From assembly GCA_947452525.1 (NCBI GenBank), contig CANGCW010000072.1, forward strand, positions 1-5,508: a stretch of DNA of 5,508 bases. The letters run 5' to 3'. The stretch is from Actinomycetota bacterium (lineage in GTDB: Bacteria; Actinomycetota; Actinomycetes; Nanopelagicales; Nanopelagicaceae). Under the pieces are notes generated by a model, which saw nothing but the letters and a program-made list of their open reading frames with translations, searched no databases and was not told where the DNA came from. The position numbers were made by a program, and so were the translations under genes. The stretch's first letter is position 1, and each line of letters begins with the position of its first letter. Positions 1 through 5,508 of this stretch are shown here, in pieces.

Positions 1-271
1 AGAGCGTTGCAAGATGGGTTAGTTCGCAGACAACTGCAGATTCGATAATGCCCTTGGCTGTCGGGTCTCCAAATTGCGCAGCGAGCAGAGCGAGAAGTGG
101 GCGAACTCGCTTTCCGCCAGCCTCAACGAGGTGGCGAGATGTCTCCACGACGAGCGGATAGTCGCCCTCGATATGGGAGCGCAGCAAGCTCTCTACTTCG
201 ACCATACGAGCGCCGAGGTAGCTATCTAGCTCCTTATCGATTACTGGAATACCAGTATTACTTCCGGCCAT
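1..271 (-). CDS. Polyprenyl diphosphate synthase, N-terminal part (cut by window edge)
   Basis: The first 90 codons of a trans-isoprenyl diphosphate synthase are visible; the family usually has about 320-350 residues, so about three quarters lie outside. The diagnostic stretch is SRHLVEAGGKRVRPLLALLA (residues 45-64): Gly52, Gly53, Lys54 and Arg57 form the isopentenyl diphosphate binding motif GGKRxRP. It is followed by ELTHLATL with His86, and the sequence stops just before the expected first Asp-rich motif (DDxxD). The enzyme adds isoprene units to an allylic diphosphate to build a long chain, plausibly the menaquinone side chain (heptaprenyl- to nonaprenyl-type), at the cytosolic membrane face. 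Chain length cannot be judged because the determining residues are outside. The ATG at 271 shares its A with the nuoN stop, lacks a Shine-Dalgarno site, and is probably translationally coupled. Actinobacterial nuo operons often carry such a gene after nuoN. The symbol is left open (ispB, hepT and grcC are all used). Confidence 0.9.
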   Translation of the reverse strand, partial: MAGSNTGIPVIDKELDSYLGARMVEVESLLRSHIEGDYPLVVETSRHLVEAGGKRVRPLLALLAAQFGDPTAKGIIESAVVCELTHLATL

Positions 272-280
272 TAATTAATG
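269..280. repeat. AT-rich 12-base palindrome at the nuoN stop / synthase start
   Basis: CATTAATTAATG is a perfect palindrome covering the last nuoN codons, its TAA stop and the start codon of the polyprenyl synthase. No Shine-Dalgarno sequence precedes this start (upstream on the coding strand is CTCGCTGGCTTC), so the start probably relies on ribosomes finishing nuoN. The symmetry may simply follow from the TAATG overlap preceded by ATTAAT. Confidence 0.6.
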
Positions 281-1791
281 AAGCCAGCGAGAGCATCTAC
301 AGTGTTGAGCAAGAGCCCTGGCAGGATACCTAGGAGGATTGTTGCGAGTGCACAGATGAAGATCACGATGCGTGTCTTCACTGATGGAATAACAACGGTC
401 ACTGCATCTGACTTAGGGTCGGTAAAGAAGAGGATCAAAATCAGACGGAGGTAGAAGAAGACTGCAATCGCGCTCGCAAGCACAGCGATAAGAACAGTGA
501 GTTTATTTCCTGACTCAAACGCTGCCTTGAAGAGTGAGAACTTCGCGATAAATCCACTGGTAAGTGGAATTCCGGCAAAGCTCAAGAGGAAGAGTGCGAA
601 GGTGCCCGCGATGAGTGGTGACTTCTTTCCAAGTCCCGCCCAACGGTTGAGATCTGTTACCTCACCAGTGGAGTCGCGGACGAGAGTAATGATTGCAAAT
701 GCACCAATCGTCGCGAAGCCGTAGGAGAAGAGATAGAACATCGATGCCTTGAGACCTGAGAGGTTGAGAGCAAGCACACCGAGGAGCAAGAAACCTGCAT
801 GCGCGATGGAGGAGAATGCGAGTGAACGTTTCGCGTCGCGCTGTGAAATCACTGCAATAGCTCCAACTGCCATCGTCAAGATCGCGATCGCAGAGACAAT
901 CGGACGCCACTGCTGTTGATCTGCAGCGAGTGCTACGTAGAAGATACGGAGCGTGGCACCGATTGCCGCCATCTTTGTGCAAGCAGCCATAAATGCTGTG
1001 ATTGGCGTAGGTGCACCTTGGTAGACATCAGGGGTCCATGAGTGGAATGGAACTGCACCGATCTTGAAGAGTAGGCCTACTGAGAGGAAGACGATTCCGA
1101 TGAGGAGGAAGAGGTCATTTCCTGCACCTAACTCAATGGAGCTAGCGATTCCGCTGAGTGAGAGTGTGCCTGAATAGCCGTAGAGGAATGCGCTTCCAAA
1201 GAGGAAGAAGGCAGATGAATATGCGCCTAGGAGGAAGTACTTCAACGCCGCCTCTTGTGAGAGCAATCTACGACGGCGTGAGAGACCAGCCATCAAGTAG
1301 AGCGGCAATGAGAGAACTTCAAGAGCTACAAAGAGAGTGATGAGATCTGAGGCAATTGGGAAGAGCAACATTCCGCTGACAGCGAAGAGCGTGAGTGGGT
1401 AGATCTCACTCTGCTCATGGCCCTTGGCGATTGCGCTCTGCTCCTCTGGTGAACCAGGGATTGCTGCAGCTTGAGCTGTGAAGTTATCGCGATCTGAAAT
1501 AAGAAGAACACCCAGGATTGCGAGCAAGAGAATCGTTCCCTGGAAGAAGAGACCCGTGCCATCGATTGCAACGGATGCAACTGCAGCCTGCCCAGATACC
1601 TGGTGGCGAATTCGCCAGAGCGCAACGAATGCGGCAACAAGGCTGAGAAGCGTGACCGTCAATTGAATCTTGGAGCGTGAGTACTTCGACTTAAGGGTAA
1701 AAATCGCCTCCACGAGCACGCCGACGAGAGCGCCACCAAGAACGATAAGGATTGGGGCAAGTAGCGAGTAACTAATAGCTGGAGCGTTCAT
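271..1791 (-). CDS. nuoN: NADH-quinone oxidoreductase subunit N (proximal proton pump)
   Basis: NuoN (ND2 family) is the antiporter-like pump closest to the quinone end, next to NuoK. The 506 residues include about 14 membrane segments. Conserved residues are Glu158 (FVALEVLSLPLY), Lys184 (AALKYFLLGA), Lys243 and His250 (LLFKIGAVPFHSWTPD), Lys273 (ACTKMAAIGA) and Lys417 (TSGFIAKFSLF). By position they match E. coli Glu133, Lys158, Lys217, His224, Lys247 and Lys395. A polar loop at about residues 100-130 (DRDNFTAQ to HEQSEIYP) accounts for much of the roughly 25-residue offset from E. coli; as I recall, it is typical of actinobacterial NuoN. The start MNAPAISYSLLAPILIVLGG also fits that group. 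AGGT lies 8 bases before the ATG, overlapping the end of nuoM, which ends 2 bases earlier. The TAA stop overlaps the ATG of the next gene by one base. No damage is seen. Confidence 0.97.
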   Translation of the reverse strand: MNAPAISYSLLAPILIVLGGALVGVLVEAIFTLKSKYSRSKIQLTVTLLSLVAAFVALWRIRHQVSGQAAVASVAIDGTGLFFQGTILLLAILGVLLISDRDNFTAQAAAIPGSPEEQSAIAKGHEQSEIYPLTLFAVSGMLLFPIASDLITLFVALEVLSLPLYLMAGLSRRRRLLSQEAALKYFLLGAYSSAFFLFGSAFLYGYSGTLSLSGIASSIELGAGNDLFLLIGIVFLSVGLLFKIGAVPFHSWTPDVYQGAPTPITAFMAACTKMAAIGATLRIFYVALAADQQQWRPIVSAIAILTMAVGAIAVISQRDAKRSLAFSSIAHAGFLLLGVLALNLSGLKASMFYLFSYGFATIGAFAIITLVRDSTGEVTDLNRWAGLGKKSPLIAGTFALFLLSFAGIPLTSGFIAKFSLFKAAFESGNKLTVLIAVLASAIAVFFYLRLILILFFTDPKSDAVTVVIPSVKTRIVIFICALATILLGILPGLLLNTVDALAGFIN

Positions 1792-1793
1792 GC

Positions 1794-3299
1794 TTACTTA
1801 CCTGCCTTTGGAAGTGGATCGCTATAACCAGCGTGAGCCATTACCTGCGTCGATGCTGGATTGATCTTGTCGATTACTGGCTTTGGATAGAAGCCGAGAA
1901 GAACCAAGAGAACGATGACCGGGGCGATCGCAATCTTCTCGCGAAGACCGAGATCGGTGAGGTTCTCATTGCCTGGAGTCGTTGGGCCATGGAGCGCCTT
2001 CTGAACTGTAAGCAATACGTAGAGCGCCGCAAGAACGATTCCGGTTGTTCCGATAATCGCTGCAATCGGATAACGGGTAAATGTTCCGACGAGGACGAGG
2101 AACTCACTCACAAAGCTTGAGAGACCAGGAAGAGCGAGCGCTGACATACCTGCGATGAAGAAGGTCCACGCCATCACTGGTGTCACACGCTGTAGCCCAC
2201 CAAAATCATCAATCTTTGTTGATCCGCGACGTGATGACATCCAACCAGCAGCAAGGAAGAGGGCTGCGGTAGAGAATCCGTGGTTCACCATATAGAGGGT
2301 TGCACCAGAGAGGCCCTGTGATGTCATTGCGAAGATACCGAGAGTGATAAATCCGAAGTGGCTGATAGATGTAAATGCGATAAGTCCGTTGATATCTCTC
2401 TGACCAATGGCGAGAAATGCGCCATAGATAATTGATATCAGTGAGAGAACGATGATCAATGGGGTGAAGGTATGCGAGGCATGTGGGAAGAGGGTGAGGC
2501 AGAAACGGATCATTCCGTAAGTACCGACCTTATCGAGCACGCCGAGTAGCAACACTGATGTTGCTGGAGTTGCACTCTTCGCTGCTGTTGGAAGCCAGGT
2601 ATGGAGAGGCCAGAGCGGTGCCTTTACCGCGAATGCGATGAAGAAACCGAGGAAGAAGAGGTTCTCCGTCAAGCTACTCAAGTGAATCTGAGAGAGCATC
2701 GTCAGATCAAATGTTGCGCCGATCTGACCCTCCGCAGAGACAAAGAGGCCGATGAGAGCTGCAAGCATTAATAGGCCACCGAAGAGGCTATAGAGCAGGA
2801 ACTTCATCGCAGCTGCAGCGCGCTCGCCACGACCGTATCCGCCGATAAGGAAGTAGACCGGGAGCAACATCGCTTCGAAGATGACGTAGAAGAGGAAGAC
2901 ATCTGTTGCGGCGAAGACGCCGATCATCATCGTCTCAAGGACGAGCATCAATACGTAGTACGTACGTGAGCTCCAGCGACCGCCTTCAGATTCATTCCAG
3001 CTCGCCAACATGACAACAGGAACAAGAAGTGTGCTGAGGAGAATCAATACGAGTGCGATGCCATCAATACCTACTTGGTAACGGATGCCGAAGCTTGAGA
3101 TCCAACTATGGCTCTCAACAAATTGGAATCCAGAGGTATTGGTCTTAAAGCGGAGCGCCATAAGTACAGAGACTGCAAAGGTTGCGATACCGCTGGCGAG
3201 AGCGATGGACTTGATTGCCTTTACATTCTCACCAGAGGTTGCGAAGAGTGCGAGTGCGCCTACCAAAGGTAGGAGCATAAGTACTGTCAGAAGGCTCAC
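1794..3299 (-). CDS. nuoM: NADH-quinone oxidoreductase subunit M (proton pump)
   Basis: NuoM (ND4 family) is the middle antiporter-like pump of the complex I membrane arm. With the chosen GTG start it has 501 residues, normal for the family (E. coli 509), with about 14 hydrophobic segments. Key residues, numbered from this start, are Glu142 (FYVIFEAMLLPVY), Lys226 (KAPLWPLHTWLP), Lys257 (DKVGTYGMIRF), His314 (SISHFGF) and Glu399 (SSFVSEFLVLVG). They correspond to E. coli Glu144, Lys234, Lys265 and the TM12 Glu407; as usual for NuoM, TM12 carries Glu instead of Lys. I chose GTG at 3299 because it overlaps the nuoL TGA as GTGA, has GGTGGTG 5 bases upstream, and gives the N-terminus MSLLTVLMLLPLVGA, as in actinobacterial NuoM. 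An in-frame TTG at 3314 would add five residues, and an ATG at 3278 would cut into the first helix. The TAA stop is 2 bases before nuoN. Confidence 0.96.
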   Translation of the reverse strand: MSLLTVLMLLPLVGALALFATSGENVKAIKSIALASGIATFAVSVLMALRFKTNTSGFQFVESHSWISSFGIRYQVGIDGIALVLILLSTLLVPVVMLASWNESEGGRWSSRTYYVLMLVLETMMIGVFAATDVFLFYVIFEAMLLPVYFLIGGYGRGERAAAAMKFLLYSLFGGLLMLAALIGLFVSAEGQIGATFDLTMLSQIHLSSLTENLFFLGFFIAFAVKAPLWPLHTWLPTAAKSATPATSVLLLGVLDKVGTYGMIRFCLTLFPHASHTFTPLIIVLSLISIIYGAFLAIGQRDINGLIAFTSISHFGFITLGIFAMTSQGLSGATLYMVNHGFSTAALFLAAGWMSSRRGSTKIDDFGGLQRVTPVMAWTFFIAGMSALALPGLSSFVSEFLVLVGTFTRYPIAAIIGTTGIVLAALYVLLTVQKALHGPTTPGNENLTDLGLREKIAIAPVIVLLVLLGFYPKPVIDKINPASTQVMAHAGYSDPLPKAGK

Positions 3300-5188
3300 A
3301 GAGTCACCACCCAAATCGTTGCAACGAGGGCGAGTGCGCCCAACGCCATAATTAATGCGTAAGAACGGACATAACCATTTTGAATCTTCTTAGATGAGTA
3401 CGAGAGGTATTGGACGAGCCAGGCGATACCTCGAACCGTTCCATCGATCGCCTTCTCATCCGTAGCAACAAGGTCAGAAGTTAACTTCTGACCAGGGCGG
3501 ACGAGGAGGTAGTCGTTGAGATCATCTTGACCGAGATCGCGACGAGCAGCCTTAGTGAAGATAGAGACCTTCTCGGGTGCCACAACCGGAACATCGTTGC
3601 GGTACTTGAGGAATGCATATCCGGCGCCGATCACGACAACAGCAAGCGCCAAAAGTGAGACGACGACTGGCTTTAACAACTCTTCTTCACTGTGGAAATT
3701 CGCTGCATTTACCACTGGTGCGAGCCAGTTGACGAGTGCGTTACCTGAGTTGAACAGGAAACCTGATGCGATAGATCCGATTGAGAGAACAACCATCGGA
3801 ATCCACATCAGTGATGGGGATTCGTGCGGATGAGCCTCGTCATCCCAACGGCTCTTGCCTGTGAATGTCAGGATGAAGACGCGAGTCATATAGAAAGCGG
3901 TAATTGCTGCACCGAGAAGTGCTGCGCCACCAAGGAGCCAACCCTTAGCTCCCCCAGCGTTAAATGCTGTCTCAATGATCTTATCTTTTGAGTAGAAACC
4001 AGCGAATGGTGGGACTCCGATGATTGCGAGATAACCAAGACCAAAAGTTGCTGCGGTGATCGGCATCGCCTTACGGAGCGCACCGTACTTACGCATATTC
4101 ACTTCATCATTCATGCCATGCATGACTGAACCAGCTCCAAGGAACATGCTCGCCTTGAAGAAGCCGTGGGTAAGGAGGTGCATGATTGCGAAGGCATAAC
4201 CGATTGGACCAAGACCTGTTGCAAGGATCATGTAACCGATCTGGGACATGGTCGAGGCAGCAAGGGCTTTCTTAATGTCATCCTTTGCAGTACCGACAAT
4301 CGCTCCGAAGAGGAGTGTGATTGCGCCAACGATGACGACGAGAAGTCGCGCTGTTGGTGAGGCATCGAAGACAAAGTTTGAGCGGGTAATGAGATAGACA
4401 CCTGCTGTAACCATCGTTGCCGCGTGGATGAGTGCAGATACTGGTGTTGGGCCAGCCATCGCATCGCCGAGCCATGATTGCAATGGGAACTGCGCCGACT
4501 TACCGGTTGCAGCAAGGAGGAGCATCGCACCGAGTGCAGTGAGAGCTGCTGTTGAAGCATGTGGGACCCCAGCCTTAACGCCATCAAATGTCACTGAGCC
4601 AAATTGCGCAAAGGCGATCATGATTGCGAGTGAGAGGCCGATATCACCAACGCGGTTAGCGACGAATGCCTTCTTCGCAGCAACTGCATAAGCAGGACGC
4701 TCATTCCAGAATCCGATCAAGAGGTATGAGGCGAGGCCCACGCCCTCCCAGCCGACGTAGAGGTTGAGGTAAGAGTTTCCAAGAACAAGGAGGAGCATCG
4801 CAGCAACGAAGAGGTTGAGGTATGCAAAGAATCTACGGCGATCGCGATCATGTGACATGTAAGCGATGGAGTAGGTATGGATAAGTGTTCCGACACCGGT
4901 AATGAGAAGGACGAAACAGATAGAGAGCTGATCCAAGAGCAGCGCTGCATCTACCTTGAAGGAGCCAACCGAGATCCAGTTGAAGAGAGTCTGCACAGAA
5001 GAGCGTGCAGCGCCTTCACGGGAGCGCATTGCGAAGAACTCGGTGAGGCCAAGTACGAATGTACTTGCAGATACCGCGGTCGCCACATAATGGCCCCACT
5101 TATCAGCGATACGTCCGAGAAGAAGAAGGAGTGCGCTGCTAAAGAGCGGGAGCGCAATCAGATAGACCAGATGTGTACTTGATGTCAT
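3296..5188 (-). CDS. nuoL: NADH-quinone oxidoreductase subunit L (distal proton pump)
   Basis: At 630 residues this is full length for NuoL (E. coli about 613), the antiporter-like subunit at the far end of the complex I membrane arm. The Proton_antipo_N region covers roughly residues 65-120 and the antiporter core roughly 130-420. Proton-path residues are intact: Glu148 (LYVGWEGVGLASY), Asp182 (NRVGDIG), Lys230 (AATGKSAQFPLQSWL), His255 (SALIHAATMV), His337/His341, Lys345 (HGFFKASMF) and Lys401 (AGFYSKDKIIE). After about residue 500 comes the NuoL-specific end: a membrane helix, then the long amphipathic lateral helix (about 550-600) that braces NuoM and NuoN, then a last anchoring helix after QNGYVRSYAL. 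The ATG follows nuoK by 2 bases with only a weak GAAG upstream, suggesting coupling. The TGA stop overlaps the nuoM GTG by 4 bases. A perfect palindrome lies within codons 566-573, in the lateral-helix region. Confidence 0.97.
   Translation of the reverse strand: MTSSTHLVYLIALPLFSSALLLLLGRIADKWGHYVATAVSASTFVLGLTEFFAMRSREGAARSSVQTLFNWISVGSFKVDAALLLDQLSICFVLLITGVGTLIHTYSIAYMSHDRDRRRFFAYLNLFVAAMLLLVLGNSYLNLYVGWEGVGLASYLLIGFWNERPAYAVAAKKAFVANRVGDIGLSLAIMIAFAQFGSVTFDGVKAGVPHASTAALTALGAMLLLAATGKSAQFPLQSWLGDAMAGPTPVSALIHAATMVTAGVYLITRSNFVFDASPTARLLVVIVGAITLLFGAIVGTAKDDIKKALAASTMSQIGYMILATGLGPIGYAFAIMHLLTHGFFKASMFLGAGSVMHGMNDEVNMRKYGALRKAMPITAATFGLGYLAIIGVPPFAGFYSKDKIIETAFNAGGAKGWLLGGAALLGAAITAFYMTRVFILTFTGKSRWDDEAHPHESPSLMWIPMVVLSIGSIASGFLFNSGNALVNWLAPVVNAANFHSEEELLKPVVVSLLALAVVVIGAGYAFLKYRNDVPVVAPEKVSIFTKAARRDLGQDDLNDYLLVRPGQKLTSDLVATDEKAIDGTVRGIAWLVQYLSYSSKKIQNGYVRSYALIMALGALALVATIWVVTL
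3305..3311 (-). promoter_or_regulatory. Ribosome binding site that decides the nuoM start
   Basis: GGTGGTG is found 5 bases upstream of the GTG at 3299, inside the last codons of nuoL. It is an imperfect but plausible Shine-Dalgarno sequence at a workable distance. The alternative upstream TTG (3314) has no purine-rich stretch before it, only GCAACGAT. The site therefore supports the GTG start. Confidence 0.6.
3472..3493. repeat. Perfect 22-base palindrome inside nuoL
   Basis: The arms GGTCAGAAG and CTTCTGACC flank a central TTAA, giving perfect two-fold symmetry over 22 bases; the next base on each side breaks it. In the mRNA this could fold as a 9-base-pair stem with a UUAA tetraloop. It encodes Gly-Gln-Lys-Leu-Thr-Ser-Asp (residues 566-572) in the C-terminal lateral-helix region of NuoL, including a TTA leucine codon at the centre. 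No run of T follows it on either strand, so it does not look like an intrinsic terminator. Whether it has a function is unknown. Confidence 0.8.
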
Positions 5189-5190
5189 GG

Positions 5191-5490
5191 TTATCGCTTC
5201 AACAAACTGGCATCATCAACTGATGCCGATCGACGGGAGCGATACATCGTGACGATGATCGCGAGGCCCACAACCACTTCACAGGCAGCTACAACCATCG
5301 TGAAGAAGGATGCGACCTGACCATCAAGTGTTCCGTGGAGACGAGAGAAAGTTACAAATGCGAGGTTGCATGCATTCAGCATCAACTCGATACACATAAA
5401 GACGACGATTGCGTTACGACGAATGGCAACGCCTACTGCGCCAATAGTGAAGAGGATCGCTGAGAGGTAGAGGTAGTTCGAGATATCCAT
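5191..5490 (-). CDS. nuoK: NADH-quinone oxidoreductase subunit K
   Basis: This 99-residue protein is the expected size for NuoK (MrpC/ND4L family), a three-helix membrane subunit of complex I that sits between the quinone-reducing end and the NuoN pump. Three hydrophobic segments are visible at about residues 4-22, 28-50 and 60-82, with a short charged C-terminal tail. The two membrane glutamates of the family are present: Glu35 in FMCIELMLNACNLAF and Glu71 in VVAACEVVVGLAI. They correspond to E. coli Glu36 and Glu72, which are needed for coupled proton transfer. The ATG start is preceded by a strong AGGAGG. The TAA stop is 2 bases before nuoL, consistent with coupled translation in the nuo operon. 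No missing residue or truncation is seen. Confidence 0.97.
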   Translation of the reverse strand: MDISNYLYLSAILFTIGAVGVAIRRNAIVVFMCIELMLNACNLAFVTFSRLHGTLDGQVASFFTMVVAACEVVVGLAIIVTMYRSRRSASVDDASLLKR

Positions 5491-5508
5491 TAGTTCTCCT
5501 CCTCGATC
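5490..5508 (-). CDS. nuoJ: Probable C-terminal end of NuoJ (partial, last five codons)
   Basis: Reading into the window from the right edge, one minus-strand frame gives Ile-Glu-Glu-Glu-Asn followed by a TAA stop, whose last base is the first base of the nuoK ATG (TAATG). In nearly all 14-gene nuo operons nuoJ lies directly upstream of nuoK, and an acidic tail is plausible for NuoJ. NuoJ is a membrane-arm subunit between the quinone module and the pumps. Only 19 bases are visible, so the identity rests on gene order and the stop-start overlap, not on homology. The Glu run is encoded by the same GAGGAGGAG that serves as the nuoK ribosome binding site. Another upstream gene or another frame cannot be excluded from this window alone. 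Confidence 0.5.
5498..5503 (-). promoter_or_regulatory. Strong Shine-Dalgarno site of nuoK
   Basis: AGGAGG lies 7 bases upstream of the nuoK ATG on the minus strand, within GAGGAGGAGAACTAATG. It is the best match to the anti-Shine-Dalgarno sequence in the window. It fixes the nuoK start and lies inside the presumed last codons of nuoJ. The other starts in the window have weaker sites or none. Confidence 0.85.

Noticed and set aside
97..333. Plus-strand open frame spanning the nuoN/synthase junction
   Set aside because: It is antisense to two real genes, rich in Arg and Tyr, and has no motif.
1833..2120. Plus-strand open frame of 95 codons opposite the end of nuoM
   Set aside because: It is highly charged, has no recognisable motif, and lies wholly antisense to a clearly conserved gene. 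It is best explained as a shadow of the nuoM codons.
3278..3314. TTG at 3314 or ATG at 3278 as the nuoM start
   Set aside because: TTG lacks a ribosome binding site and adds five residues not typical of the family. ATG would remove part of the first membrane helix. GTG at 3299 fits better on both counts.
3472..3493. The nuoL palindrome as an intrinsic transcription terminator
   Set aside because: No T-run follows on either strand, the stem is only moderately GC-rich, and it lies about 180 bases before the end of nuoL with essential genes downstream in the operon.
4228..4587. Minus-strand open frame of 119 codons in another frame within nuoL
   Set aside because: It is out of frame with an intact conserved gene and has a low-complexity Ser/Gln/Arg composition typical of frame-shifted codons.
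4840..4862. Short symmetric sequences (GATCGCGATC, CATGTGACATG) within nuoL
   Set aside because: At 10-11 bases such symmetries are expected by chance in a window this size, and they lie in conserved coding sequence.
4877..5182. Plus-strand open frame of 101 codons opposite the start of nuoL
   Set aside because: It is antisense to the conserved NuoL N-terminus, its product is Glu/Arg/Cys-rich without family features, and no ribosome binding site or promoter is apparent.

Overview
The window is a stretch of one densely packed operon read entirely from the minus strand. It holds the distal part of a 14-subunit-type respiratory complex I (NADH:quinone oxidoreductase) locus. In transcription order, from high to low coordinates, it contains the last codons of a probable nuoJ, then complete nuoK, nuoL, nuoM and nuoN, and then the first 90 codons of a polyprenyl diphosphate synthase that runs off the left edge. 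No intergenic stretch exceeds 2 bases, and I see no promoter, terminator, RNA gene, mobile element or CRISPR.

The organism is most likely an actinomycete (Actinomycetota). The NuoN N-terminus and its long acidic loop followed by EVLSLPLYLMAGLSRRRRLL, the NuoM sequences around SRRGS and FVSEFLVLVGTFTRYP, and a polyprenyl synthase directly after nuoN all match what I remember of actinobacterial nuo loci such as those of Streptomyces. By eye the GC content is about one half, well below Streptomyces, so a lower-GC lineage such as a freshwater planktonic actinobacterium is possible. That last step is a guess.

The genes form one functional unit. NuoL, NuoM and NuoN are the three antiporter-like proton-pumping subunits, NuoK is the small subunit linking the pumps to the quinone end, and the polyprenyl synthase plausibly makes the isoprenoid tail of the menaquinone that complex I reduces. 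The key Glu, Lys and His residues of the proton path are present in all four complete subunits, so the membrane arm looks fully functional.

Junctions are extremely tight: TAATG (1-base overlap) at nuoJ/nuoK and at nuoN/synthase, GTGA (4-base overlap) at nuoL/nuoM, and 2-base gaps at nuoK/nuoL and nuoM/nuoN. The main annotation correction is the nuoM start, which I place at a GTG at 3299 rather than the upstream TTG at 3314. The one piece of structure not explained by the genes is a perfect 22-base palindrome inside nuoL (3472-3493). I found no evidence of an undescribed biological system; this is essentially a conserved housekeeping region.
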